Part shown: in pieces, positions 1 through 8,048 of the stretch | How positions within the stretch are numbered: position 1 is the first letter of the stretch | Layout of the letters: the number at the start of each line of letters is the position of its first letter | NCBI GenBank assembly: GCA_934631025.1 | Contig: CAKTXR010000032.1 | Coordinates: 1-28,792, forward strand | Source of the DNA: an uncultured Clostridia bacterium | GTDB taxonomy: Bacteria; Bacillota; Clostridia; Christensenellales; Aristaeellaceae | DNA: 28,792 bases | Direction: 5' to 3' | Translations under genes and position numbers: made by a program | The notes under the pieces: model-generated | What the model was told of the DNA's origin: nothing | What the model saw: the letters and a program-made list of their open reading frames with translations, nothing else | The model's database searches: none

Positions 1-26
1 ATGACCTGTTCAAAGAGTTCTTTCAT
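1..26 (-). CDS. start of a small phage gene, cut by the window edge
   Basis: Only the first eight codons are visible (MKELFEQV). The ATG is preceded by a GAGGTGA ribosome site, and it begins 18 bases after the stop of the upstream tail gene on the same strand. The position directly behind the fibre genes of a prophage is where short tail-accessory or holin-associated proteins are usually encoded. The product cannot be identified from eight residues. Confidence 0.5.
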
Positions 27-44
27 AATATAATCACCTCACAC

Positions 45-704
45 TCAGACGCGCACCCATGCGCCGCCTGAATTGTAATAGGGAACCACCTGCGCCCACG
101 CGCCGTTCAGCCGATACCAGACCGTGCATTGCCGCCATGTGCTGCCGTCCCGGTACCAGACCACCGCGTCAATGTAGCTTACTGAAATTGTGCAGCTGGT
201 GACGCGGGCATAGTTGCTGGAATAACCGCTGCTGCTGGATGTCTCCCCGTTGTACAGCACCAGCACAGAATTGCCTGCTTCGAAGTACGCCTTCATCGCG
301 GCAAACAGCGCGGCGTTGCTGGAAGCGTTCAGGGTGTGCGTGACGGTATTCGAATAGAATTTACCGGTCAGCGTGCCCAGCGTCGCCCCCACCTGCGCAG
401 AACCGCGAACGCCGGTGTTCAGGCTCTGGTAATTGGCCTGACAGAAGGTCAGCTTCTTGGAGGACGAGCCAGAGCCCGCGCCGGAGGACGTGATCGTCAG
501 GGTAATGCTCTGAATGAGCTTGCCTTTGAGCGCTGCGCCCACGCCGCTGAAAACCATTACGCCTACGCGGGATTTAGCGGCAGTCGTACCCTGATACGCA
601 CCCTGACACGCACCACTGCTGCTGCCTGTGCTCCATGAGGAAGAGCCGTACTGCGCATAGCCGATTGTCGAACTGCTGTTGGCGGTCGCAGAAAATGTGC
701 CCAT
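45..704 (-). CDS. phage tail fibre-like protein, paralogue of the fibre N-terminal domain
   Basis: This 219-residue protein is rich in Ser, Gly and Thr, has no signal peptide, and is probably a virion surface component. Its first 170 residues match the N-terminal domain of the neighbouring 674-residue fibre protein in order: a QANYQS motif (KANYQS there), then LGTLTGKFYSNT.THTL (LGTFTGAFYGNTSTHTL there), then a GYSSNYARVTSCTISVSY strand (GYSTNYLQWSECTITVTY there). The last 40 residues differ and carry two VWYR.(D/N)G.W-type repeats. The start at 704 follows a GAGGTGA site and lies 15 bases after the fibre stop, so the two genes are probably co-translated in one late operon. It looks like a duplicated, separately encoded head domain. 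The exact role, whether adhesin, fibre cap or chaperone-like domain, is unknown. Confidence 0.75.
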   Translation of the reverse strand: MGTFSATANSSSTIGYAQYGSSSWSTGSSSGACQGAYQGTTAAKSRVGVMVFSGVGAALKGKLIQSITLTITSSGAGSGSSSKKLTFCQANYQSLNTGVRGSAQVGATLGTLTGKFYSNTVTHTLNASSNAALFAAMKAYFEAGNSVLVLYNGETSSSSGYSSNYARVTSCTISVSYIDAVVWYRDGSTWRQCTVWYRLNGAWAQVVPYYNSGGAWVRV

Positions 705-719
705 AGCTTCTTCACCTCA

Positions 720-2744
720 TCAGACCGGCACAAGGCAGATCTGCCCGTCCGTGCCGCTGCTGGGGAGCGATGCGGAATAGAAGATGCCGAGGTTGGATAA
801 TGCCGCCTTTGCGCTGCTCGCGCCTGTGCCGCCGTTGGCCAGCGGAATGGGCGTTGCCATGCCCGCGTGAAACAGGCGGTAGGAAGCCCATGTGCCGCCC
901 GTGCACGTCCGCAGCAGCACGGCAAAATCCAGACTCGCCTGATACGCCGCGTTGCGCACTTCCAGCATTCGGCGGTTGTTGCCTGTGCCGTCCTCCCACG
1001 AGGAAAAGGAGGACGCGCCGACGTATGATCCTTCAAAAACCGTCCGATTTGTCGTGCTGTTGTAGGTGGGCAGCAGGTACAGGGACGGGTACAGATAGCC
1101 TGAAATGGCGAGGTTACCCGTCATCGTGTCTCCGGCCTTTTTGACCGCGCCCAGCTTCGTACAGGCGGCAGACGCAGTTTCTGCGCCGGTGCCGCCCTGA
1201 TCCACGCCCAGCGGCTCGGAGAGCAGCAGCGGCCAGCCGAATTCTACCTTGCCTGCGTTCTCCGCGACCTTGCCGAAGGCGATGCCGGAGCCATCCCGGT
1301 AGAAATCCATCATGACCTGCTTCGTACCGATGGAGACCGTCTGCTCGATGTAGTAGAACACATCCTGCACGCGGATCTTGATGTCGTAGCTGCTGAGCGC
1401 GTCGAAGGTCGGAGAAAGCAGCCGGTTGGTCGCGGTAATGACGTAGTCGCTGGGCGTAAGCGTTACGGCAGAAATCCACGCTTCCGCGTTGGACATCTTG
1501 TAGTACACCGTGCAGGCCAGCGTATTCTTGCCGCCCACGGACGAGCCGCTCGCCTTTGCCGAAATACGCACCTTTGTGCCATCTGTCTGCGCGGCGGTTC
1601 CGTCCGCGTTGCAGCGCTCAGCGGTAAACTGGGACAGCGACGGCGGCGAATAATCCAACACGGTGACGGTGCGGGCCGTGCTGGCCGTGCGTCCGCGAGA
1701 GTCGGTAACTGTCACGGTCATTGTGAGATTGCCCGCCGTATTAAGCGCATTGGTGGTAAAAGACGAACCTGAATAGGTCACGCTGTCTATGCTGGTGCGA
1801 TAGGCTGAAATGCTGCTGCCCTGCGCGCCAGTTGCCGTGATGCTGACCGACAGCTTGCTTCGCGTCCGCACATAGCCGCCGAAGCGGTCGGCAATGCCGG
1901 AAGTCGCTTCAGAAAACGCCACATTGGAAATAGACGGGGCAACGGACGCAGGCACCGTCAGCTGAAAAGCACAGGTATTTGTTGAAACGAGATTGCCGTT
2001 GACATAGGTGTCGCACAGAATCGTGCCCCAGCCGGAGGTCGCGTTCGGGATCTGTTCGGCCAGTGAAACGGGCGGCGTCCACGTGCAGGAGGCGGTTACG
2101 CCTGTGGCAATCGTTCCGGTTGACGAAAAGAAACTGTAGCGAATGGTGTGTGTGGCGATGTTGCTCTGCCGGTTCGTGTTAATTGTGACCGCTGTTCCCA
2201 TTTCAAAAGAAGTCTTGGAAAGACTGGGCTTAGAAGCAGCCTCTTCATACGTCACCGTGATGGTGCATTCCGACCATTGCAGGTAGTTTGTGGAGTACCC
2301 CTGCGAGCTTTTCACCGGGCTGGGGTTATACAGGCAGATGGTGTTGTTGCCTTCCGCGATGTACGCCGCCAGATTGTTCAGCAGATCGCCGCTGAGTGTA
2401 TGGGTGCTGGTGTTGCCGTAGAACGCGCCGGTGAATGTGCCCAGTGCGTCGCCGCAGTAGCCGAGGCCCGTAATACCCGACTGCGACGCGGACTGGTAAT
2501 TGGCCTTTCGGACATATACGGTTTTCGTGTGTCCGGTGCCATAGCCCGCCTGCGCCGCCACGATACGCAGCGAAATCCCCGTGATGACCTTGCCGCTCAG
2601 CGCCATGCCCGCGAAATGCACGATGCCCACATAATTGTAGGTATTCTCGTAGTACTCCTGACTGGCGGCGGAGCTTTTCGCATTGCTGGCCGAATTGGTC
2701 TTGCGCGTGCGCATGGACGCGCTGTAGGAAACTGTGGTTGCCAT
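720..2744 (-). CDS. phage tail fibre / receptor-binding protein
   Basis: This 674-residue prophage structural protein probably forms the host-contacting fibre at the tail tip. Residues 1-170 are a beta-rich domain shared with the next gene downstream. Residues about 180-460 look like Ig/fibronectin-type strands (for example STARTVTVLDYSPPSLS). Residues about 478-505 carry the MMDFYRDGSGIAFGKVAE segment typical of siphovirus minor structural proteins of the DUF859 kind. The C-terminal part has two GGTGA motifs (DQGGTGAETA and ANGGTGASSA), common in fibre shafts and collars. The ATG at 2744 follows an AAAGGAGG site with a short spacer, and the gene begins 11 bases after the tail-tip gene stop. 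The family role is well established for this gene order; the receptor is unknown. Confidence 0.85.
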   Translation of the reverse strand: MATTVSYSASMRTRKTNSASNAKSSAASQEYYENTYNYVGIVHFAGMALSGKVITGISLRIVAAQAGYGTGHTKTVYVRKANYQSASQSGITGLGYCGDALGTFTGAFYGNTSTHTLSGDLLNNLAAYIAEGNNTICLYNPSPVKSSQGYSTNYLQWSECTITVTYEEAASKPSLSKTSFEMGTAVTINTNRQSNIATHTIRYSFFSSTGTIATGVTASCTWTPPVSLAEQIPNATSGWGTILCDTYVNGNLVSTNTCAFQLTVPASVAPSISNVAFSEATSGIADRFGGYVRTRSKLSVSITATGAQGSSISAYRTSIDSVTYSGSSFTTNALNTAGNLTMTVTVTDSRGRTASTARTVTVLDYSPPSLSQFTAERCNADGTAAQTDGTKVRISAKASGSSVGGKNTLACTVYYKMSNAEAWISAVTLTPSDYVITATNRLLSPTFDALSSYDIKIRVQDVFYYIEQTVSIGTKQVMMDFYRDGSGIAFGKVAENAGKVEFGWPLLLSEPLGVDQGGTGAETASAACTKLGAVKKAGDTMTGNLAISGYLYPSLYLLPTYNSTTNRTVFEGSYVGASSFSSWEDGTGNNRRMLEVRNAAYQASLDFAVLLRTCTGGTWASYRLFHAGMATPIPLANGGTGASSAKAALSNLGIFYSASLPSSGTDGQICLVPV

Positions 2745-2755
2745 TGTTCCTCCTT

Positions 2756-5749
2756 TCAGCCTGTGTAGATTACAGACAGATTGCCGTTGGGCTGCGGCTC
2801 ATAGGCAAATTTACCGATCTGCAGCCGCGCCAATATCTCCGCCTGCGTGACGTACAATTTGTTGTCGCTGAGATAGGCCACCTCGGTATCGTTCATATAG
2901 AACGCCAACCGGTCGTTGACCACGCGGAAGGTCAGCGGATTGCCCGCCTTGCCAATCGTTAATCCATCCTCGCCGAATCGCATATAGGTGTGGATCAGGT
3001 TCAGCTGCTCCCGCGTCAGGTTATCGCTGGCGGCAGCGTCCTCGATGATCTCATTGACCTTGGTCACCGTCCAGGTGAAGTTGTTTTCGGACTGCTCGGC
3101 CAACGTAGAAAGCGTTTCATTCATCTGGCTGACCTGATCGTTGGTGGCATAGTCGCGTTTTACTTCGCTGCGAATCTGCTCCGCCGTCAGGGCGATCTGG
3201 GCAACGGCCTCGCCAGTCGCGTCCAGCGCTTCGTCCTTTGCCGCGTCTACCACCAGCCGCAGGGATTCGTTGCCGGAAATGTCCACGGCGTTCAGCTGGG
3301 CAATAAACGCTTCAGCGGCGAACAGGCTGGACACATCGATGTTCGCGGCGGTAATCGCACCCACCAACGCCTCGTCCGCAAAGATGGACGCAACGTTGAG
3401 CTCGCGGGCGGTAATGGTTTTCTCAATGATCTTGCCGCCCGAAACAGAATTGTCGCCGATGTCCGCGTCGCCCACGCTCTTTTTCTCCGTGGTCACCGTA
3501 CCGTCCTCGGCAATGGACAGCGCGTAGAAGCAGCCGTCCGCACCCTTGACGATAAGTTCGCCTACCGTCAAAGAAGCCATATTCGCCTCGGTCACGGCGA
3601 GGTCGGCCACATACAGCTTGCCATTCACGCCTTTTTCGATGATGGCTGTGCCCGCCGTCAGATCCTTGATCTGCGCCCAGTCGATGTCGGCAGTTTGAAT
3701 GTTGGCGTTAACCAGCTTGGCAATATCCGCCTGCAGTTGTGTGATGCTGGCCCAGTCGATCTCGGCGTTGTTGATGTTGGCTGTGGTCAGCTGCGCCAGC
3801 GCAATTTTCGCAACGGCGGCATTCAGGTCTTTGATGGCCGCCCAGTCAATCGCCGCGCTTTCGATGTTTGCGGCGGTGATCTGTGCCTTGGCAATCTTCG
3901 CGATCTCGGCGTTCAGGTTGACGATGCTGGCCCAGTCGATATTGGCGTTGTTGATGTTGGCCGTAGTGATCTGTGCCTGTGCGATGCTCGCAATCTGGGC
4001 TGCCAACTCGCCGATGTCTGCCCAGTTGATGTTGGCCTTTTCAATGTTGGCGGCGGTGATCTGTGCCACGGCGATGGTGGCCAGCGCAGCATAGAGCTCG
4101 TCCGTAGTGATGTTCTTCGCGGCCAGCTCCTGTATCTTTGCGGAAATCGCCGTAATGGCCGTGGCGTTCAGCTCGCCAATGGTGGCCTCGGCGATTTTTG
4201 CCTTCGTGATAGCCGCGTTCTGAATGTGTGCGGTCTGAATCGCCGCCATCTTCACCTGCAGGCTGCCCACCGAGCCTGATTGCAGCTGCCCCGTGCCCAC
4301 TGAATTGATGGCCAGCTTGCTGCCGGATATCACGCCGGAGGGCAGCTGGCGGGAAGAAATCATGCTGCCTTCCAACGTATTCGCCGCCGTGCCCAGCGTG
4401 ACCGAAGTGTATTTCCTGGTCAGGCAGTCGTAAGTGTACTGCGTCATGCGCATTGATACTTCCACGCCGATGCGCCGAGCTACGACGCGCACGCTGTCGC
4501 CGAGAAAGATGTCGGTAAGCGCTGCATACTGCTTATATTCCTCGGCATCCGAACAGTTGATGAAATCCACCTTCAGCGTGACCGTAGGCAGGTCGCAGCC
4601 CGCGTCAAACTCCGCCTGCGCAGCCTTGCGCATTTCGGCATAGCACTGGGTTTTACTTTTCGGCTCGTCGCCGTCCGTGACTTCCCTGGCTTCCGATACC
4701 GGCAGATGAATCCATTTCGGATGGGTATAAGCGTTGAGGTTTGGGCTGTCGAGATACAATTCCGGCAGATACAGGATGTTCCCGTCCGCGTCCTCCCCTG
4801 TGGGCATGATGCGGGTAACCACGTCCGTTTCGTCTACGTCGTAAGATATACCGGTCAGGTTCTTCTTTTCCCGGATGGACACGTCCGTGTTGTTGCCCAC
4901 GCGCCTGACCAGAAACACATCGTACCAGTCGCGGGCCAGCTCCGCACCATATTTGCTCACCAGCCCGTTTTCGCCCAGCATGGCTTCCACGGGATTGACG
5001 TTCTCCCATTCCACGTCCTCGGCAGTGCTGGTGAGGTCGGAATAGAACGAGAAATCATGGCTTGAGAGGCAGGCTCCCGACAAGCTCTGTACAACGGAAG
5101 CCCCCACCACAGAGGGCGAGGGCTTCAGGCTTTTTATCATGTTATCAAGCAGGTCGTAGAAAATGTGCCGGGCATAGACCGTGACCTTATCCAGCTCCGG
5201 CACCACGCGGTAGACGCGGAAGAGCTGGTCGCGCAGCTGATGGGCTTCGATGATCTGATTGCGGAATCCCACATTCGTCTGCACCGTCTGCGTTTCCGTG
5301 CGCTGAAAGGTCAGGTACTGACTGGCCATATAGCCGTGCTTGCCGTCCGGGGCGGTCACCTCATACCAGCTGGATGTGGTTTTGTTGAGCACGATGACCT
5401 CACGGCCCTTTTTGTATTTTCCGAGGATTTTGTAATTCGTGCCCGTACCGGAGCGCAGATGCAGCGGCCCGCTTTTGGTCGTGATCTTATAGATCTGCGT
5501 GTCGTAGGTGCTGGTCTGGTACTGCTGTGTCACCAGATCGACGCTGGGAGTCATGGCGGCGGGCACAGGCGCGCGGAGGATGCAGCCCTCCGAAAGCTGC
5601 GTCCATTTGCCGCGCTCGTCAATGTCGTGCACCAGCGTCAATTCCCATTCGCCGTTCAGCGTTTCGGTCACGGTGCAGCTCATGGGCGTAACCGCACCAA
5701 GGCCATTTCCCGAAAAGTCGGTGCAGTCGGCAGGATATACACAGATCAA
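2756..5749 (-). CDS. phage tail-tip (Tal-type) minor structural protein with SH3 insert
   Basis: This is the large tail-tip protein that follows Dit in Gram-positive siphoviruses, about 997 residues long. The N-terminal region (YPADCTDFSGNGLG..., then LNGEWELTLVHD) resembles the phage minor structural protein N-terminal family. It is interrupted at about residues 82-150 by a bacterial SH3-type domain (LHLRSGTGTNYKILGKYKKG...GKHGYMASQYL), which probably contacts peptidoglycan. The middle region resembles prophage endopeptidase/tail proteins. Residues about 559-700 are 30-residue repeats, and the C-terminal part is coiled-coil-like and then globular. I place the start at the TTG at 5749. It overlaps the TGA of the upstream gene (TTGA) and has GGAGG eight bases before it. 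A TTG five codons earlier lacks any ribosome site. I see no clear peptidase active site. Confidence 0.85.
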   Translation of the reverse strand: MICVYPADCTDFSGNGLGAVTPMSCTVTETLNGEWELTLVHDIDERGKWTQLSEGCILRAPVPAAMTPSVDLVTQQYQTSTYDTQIYKITTKSGPLHLRSGTGTNYKILGKYKKGREVIVLNKTTSSWYEVTAPDGKHGYMASQYLTFQRTETQTVQTNVGFRNQIIEAHQLRDQLFRVYRVVPELDKVTVYARHIFYDLLDNMIKSLKPSPSVVGASVVQSLSGACLSSHDFSFYSDLTSTAEDVEWENVNPVEAMLGENGLVSKYGAELARDWYDVFLVRRVGNNTDVSIREKKNLTGISYDVDETDVVTRIMPTGEDADGNILYLPELYLDSPNLNAYTHPKWIHLPVSEAREVTDGDEPKSKTQCYAEMRKAAQAEFDAGCDLPTVTLKVDFINCSDAEEYKQYAALTDIFLGDSVRVVARRIGVEVSMRMTQYTYDCLTRKYTSVTLGTAANTLEGSMISSRQLPSGVISGSKLAINSVGTGQLQSGSVGSLQVKMAAIQTAHIQNAAITKAKIAEATIGELNATAITAISAKIQELAAKNITTDELYAALATIAVAQITAANIEKANINWADIGELAAQIASIAQAQITTANINNANIDWASIVNLNAEIAKIAKAQITAANIESAAIDWAAIKDLNAAVAKIALAQLTTANINNAEIDWASITQLQADIAKLVNANIQTADIDWAQIKDLTAGTAIIEKGVNGKLYVADLAVTEANMASLTVGELIVKGADGCFYALSIAEDGTVTTEKKSVGDADIGDNSVSGGKIIEKTITARELNVASIFADEALVGAITAANIDVSSLFAAEAFIAQLNAVDISGNESLRLVVDAAKDEALDATGEAVAQIALTAEQIRSEVKRDYATNDQVSQMNETLSTLAEQSENNFTWTVTKVNEIIEDAAASDNLTREQLNLIHTYMRFGEDGLTIGKAGNPLTFRVVNDRLAFYMNDTEVAYLSDNKLYVTQAEILARLQIGKFAYEPQPNGNLSVIYTG
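3640..4075 (-). repeat. 30-residue (90-base) repeats inside the tail-tip protein
   Basis: Four consecutive 30-residue units, followed by a shorter fifth, share the plan IA.AQITAANI..A.IDWA.I..L.A.IAK. Each unit is 90 bases, and the DNA copies have diverged, so this is an old expansion. The regular hydrophobic spacing, close to a pentapeptide rhythm, suggests a rod-like or beta-helical shaft. That shape is an inference. Confidence 0.8.
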
Positions 5750-6447
5750 GCGAGATACCTCCAATTCGGCTGAACGACGATCTTCGTCACGTTTCCTGTC
5801 CAGCTAATGACGTTCTGACCCGGCAGCAGTGTCGGAAAATCACCGCTCATGCAACTGTTCATGCTGACCACACCTTGATAGGCTTCCATGAGCGGGGTGT
5901 CCAGCGTAATGCTGTCCGTGATACCGTCCAGTTCCACAATGGTCATGCCCACCATGAGGGTAATTTCGCCGGAACCATACACCGTGATAACCGGTTCGGA
6001 ATAAACGCTGCCGGGGTTGGTGATGAATGCGCCGGAGGTCGTTACGGTGATCTCCGGCACATTTTCCTGGTACCAGAAGGGCTGGCAGCGGAAGTTCACG
6101 GCGAACGACCGGTGCGGATTGCCGCGCAGAATCTTCTCAAACGGAATCTGATTTACGATCCGGGCAAAATAAAAGCCGCCCGGCCTGTTGGCAAAAGCGA
6201 CTTTCCCGCTTCCCTTCAGATAGGAAGCAATGGCGCGAATGTTACTTGGATCAGAAATCATGCACTCCGCTGTCAGGATCATATCGTCATAAACGTCGTC
6301 TCCTTCCAGCGTCGTCAGACTGCCCGGTCTGCCGGGCACATTGGTAAACGTTGCGCGTTCGGCGGGAATGGTGATTGGCGGCTGTTCCAGCACATGAATG
6401 CCGTATTCCGTGCATTTCTTACCGTTCCAGGAGAACCAGTCATTCAT
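5746..6447 (-). CDS. phage distal tail protein (Dit-type)
   Basis: This 233-residue protein is the hub between the tail tube and the tail tip. The N-terminal segment, with W.G...TEYGIHVLEQPPI, then RPGSLT..EGDDVYDD and FANRPGGFYFARI, fits the phage tail-component/Dit N-terminal family. The C-terminal half (NPGSVYSEPVITVYGSG.ITL) fits the second, galectin-like Dit domain. Length and position between tape measure and Tal are as expected. The ATG at 6447 overlaps the TGA of the tape-measure remnant (ATGA), with GGGG about 11 bases upstream. The stop overlaps the TTG start of the next gene. These couplings show an intact late-operon arrangement on this side of the deletion scar. Confidence 0.85.
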   Translation of the reverse strand: MNDWFSWNGKKCTEYGIHVLEQPPITIPAERATFTNVPGRPGSLTTLEGDDVYDDMILTAECMISDPSNIRAIASYLKGSGKVAFANRPGGFYFARIVNQIPFEKILRGNPHRSFAVNFRCQPFWYQENVPEITVTTSGAFITNPGSVYSEPVITVYGSGEITLMVGMTIVELDGITDSITLDTPLMEAYQGVVSMNSCMSGDFPTLLPGQNVISWTGNVTKIVVQPNWRYLA

Positions 6448-6590
6448 ACCATTCTCAGCCCCTTTCCGCGCTGCTGCCGTCTGGTCAGCGTCGCAATCTC
6501 AACCGCCAGTGAGCGAATATCCTGTTCATCCCGTACTACCATCTGCTGTACCTGAATGGTGGAGGATACGTTGTTGTTATACCACCCCAT
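6444..6590 (-). pseudogene. 3' remnant of the phage tape-measure protein gene
   Basis: The last 48 codons of a tape-measure gene survive. The segment STIQVQQMVVRDEQDIRSLA followed by a basic end (RRQQRGKGLRMV) is the usual C-terminal signature of TP901-type tape measures, and the gene stops in an ATGA overlap with Dit, as expected. Such proteins are normally many hundreds of residues long. Upstream, the frame reaches a TAA (6603-6605) at once, and the sequence becomes the 3' part of a yolD-like gene on the other strand. The 5' part and all upstream phage genes are therefore missing. There is no useful ribosome site at 6590. Confidence 0.75.
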
Positions 6591-6786
6591 GATAACAGCG
6601 GTTTACTTCGTGCCAGACGCAAAAAAGGATGGCGGCTCGTATCAGGAATACACGGGGAAAGTGCGGCAGGTTGACTCCGTTGAACGAAAGCTCGTCTTTC
6701 TCGCGGCAAATGAACGCTCCGCAGGCAAAGAGATAAGCATAGATGATATCCTTGAAATCCACGGCGACCTGGTGGACGATATATGA
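6589..6786 (+). pseudogene. 3' half of a YolD-like gene
   Basis: The 65 codons from 6589 encode the C-terminal half of a YolD-like protein: ITAVYFVPDAKKDGGSYQEY, then TGKVRQVDSVERKLVF, ending SIDDILEIHGDL. Complete family members have roughly 110-140 residues, with an N-terminal helical region that is absent here. YolD-like genes usually sit next to Y-family (UmuC/UvrX) DNA polymerase genes in mobile elements. The break falls exactly where the tape-measure remnant begins, so the two gene ends are joined at their broken 5' sides. The frame is open back to 6556, but that part is tape-measure DNA read on the wrong strand. No ribosome site is seen, so expression is doubtful. Confidence 0.65.
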
Positions 6787-6890
6787 GCGCTGGATTTATC
6801 GTCTTCTACGTCAATTTCTCACAACATTAGCGCAACCCGTGCAGATGAAAATGCGGCAGTGCTCGTTTTCCAGCTCTTCGCCTCTAGAAA

Positions 6891-7232
6891 TCACAGAAGG
6901 CCGGCAATCGCTTCATTGATATCCCGATCCACATAAATCGCCCGTTCTGCAATTTCCTTCGGACCTAACGCCTGTCCCTGATTGATACACACATACAGGG
7001 CGTTCGGATTCTCGTAGGTCATCTGCCAAAAGGGGTACTTAATGATTCCCGGGGTATTGTAGCATACATCAAGGAATACCAGCCGGATGGACTGCATTCC
7101 CGAAATCCGTCCTATCCCGTTATGAGCTTTTCCGAGTTTGAGCATGTTTATCTGATCGGACGGGTCATAGGCGTACTGAGTAAAAGCGATGTGGCACAGC
7201 CGTCCGATGTTGAAAAGTATATAGAACTGCAT
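6891..7232 (-). pseudogene. unidentified gene end; only the C-terminal ~50 codons look genuine
   Basis: The open frame spans 113 codons, but it overlaps the plus-strand S24-like fragment over most of its length. The convincing part is the C-terminal half (KYPFWQMTYENPNALYV, then GPKEIAERAIYVDRDINEAI), which reads like a real protein end. The N-terminal half lies opposite the better-supported repressor fragment. I infer a gene whose 5' part was lost, with the join near 7050. I do not recognise the family. Between this and the YolD remnant (6787-6890) I see only short frames without starts. Confidence 0.35.
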
Positions 7233-7247
7233 CCGGAATTTGAGTAA
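6969..7247 (+). pseudogene. 3' remnant of an S24/LexA-like repressor gene
   Basis: The plus strand is open for 92 codons from a TAA at 6966 to a TAA at 7245. The convincing part starts near 7050: GIVAYIKEYQPDGLHSRNPS, then YPVMSF, then EHVYLIGRVIGVL. This matches the end of S24-type (LexA/CI-like) self-cleaving repressors, including the lysine position (YIKEY) that acts as the catalytic base in the family. The helix-turn-helix and the catalytic serine region are missing, and there is no start codon with a ribosome site. Codon use is good up to the stop. S24 genes, yolD and umuC are often found together in mobile elements, so this and the yolD remnant may come from one SOS-type cassette (inference). 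Confidence 0.55.
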
Positions 7248-7283
7248 AATCCTCTGGGATACTTCCGAAGGAGAGTGATTATC

Positions 7284-8048
7284 GTGATTGATTCTGCCAC
7301 CCTAACCTATGCGCCTTTTGTCGACCCCAGGGAAAAGCACAATCCCGACTTTACAACAGGCCAATCTGGCAAGCTTCTAATTGGCACGGATGCAAACGGG
7401 AAAAAGTACCTCATAAAGCACTGCTATCCGCATAACGCCGCTAATGAATTTGTCGGCTGTTGGCTTGCAAAAAAGCTGGATATTCCCGCTCCCAGTGCAT
7501 TTTTGCTCTCCCCAAACAAGACCTTCCAAAGCCGGTTTGCTGTGGCAATTGAATTTCTTGATCTAAAACCTTTCGATAAGAAAGCGGTATCGCATCCCGA
7601 CGATCTAATTGCGCAGTTTGTACTGGCGGCGCTCATTGCTCAAGAGGATCGCATCCAGCTGAAGGTTGTTGACAATCACATTGTTTCCTTCGATTTTTCC
7701 GAATCCTTCTGCATTTCAAAATTGGACTTGATTCTGGGCTTGATACGCCAGCACACTTCATTCGCTCATGATTGCGCCGTCGGTATTCTCCGTCAGCAGC
7801 TTTCAGCATTCCAGAAATCCCTTACTCGAGTGAAATTCAATCATCCTGCCTTCGCTCAGGCGTATAATCTGGATTGCGAAGAAATGTGCAAAACAGCGAC
7901 TGCCATCAGTAAGAGAGTTCTGCGGATTGCTGAAAACGAGATCCGATTCATGTCAGAGGAACTCGAAAAACTATTTCCAATGGAGATTTCTGTTTATTAC
8001 GAGGAGTGTATTTTTGCAATGCAGGAGCACATAAAGAGCTTCCAATGA
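7284..8048 (+). CDS. HipA-like kinase domain protein (orphan)
   Basis: This 254-residue protein resembles the compact HipA-like kinase family (HipA_2 type), Ser/Thr-kinase-fold proteins related to the HipA toxin but lacking its other domains. Visible landmarks are an ATP-lysine strand (KYLIKH, K45), a following Asn-Glu pair (NE, 54-55), the hinge-like FAVAIEFLDL, a catalytic-loop aspartate in QEDR (D122) and a DFG-like aspartate in SFDFSE (D137). The Asn expected about five residues after the catalytic Asp is replaced by Lys, so activity is uncertain. I chose the GTG at 7284, ten bases after GAAGGAG; the GTG at 7275 is too close to that site. It starts 36 bases after the S24 remnant stop. No intact HipB-type or DUF3037-type partner is visible. 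Confidence 0.65.
   Translation: MIDSATLTYAPFVDPREKHNPDFTTGQSGKLLIGTDANGKKYLIKHCYPHNAANEFVGCWLAKKLDIPAPSAFLLSPNKTFQSRFAVAIEFLDLKPFDKKAVSHPDDLIAQFVLAALIAQEDRIQLKVVDNHIVSFDFSESFCISKLDLILGLIRQHTSFAHDCAVGILRQQLSAFQKSLTRVKFNHPAFAQAYNLDCEEMCKTATAISKRVLRIAENEIRFMSEELEKLFPMEISVYYEECIFAMQEHIKSFQ

Noticed and set aside
3640..4075. Possible CRISPR or satellite array
   Set aside because: The 90-base periodicity comes from diverged protein-coding repeats, with no constant repeat and unique spacers.
2990..4279. 429-codon plus-strand open frame opposite the tail-tip repeats
   Set aside because: It is the reverse reading of the 90-base repeats; the minus strand keeps the repeat pattern and the late-operon coupling.
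2756..5749. Tail-associated lysin with peptidase or muramidase activity
   Set aside because: I could not see a catalytic motif; only the SH3-type segment and the structural regions are supported.
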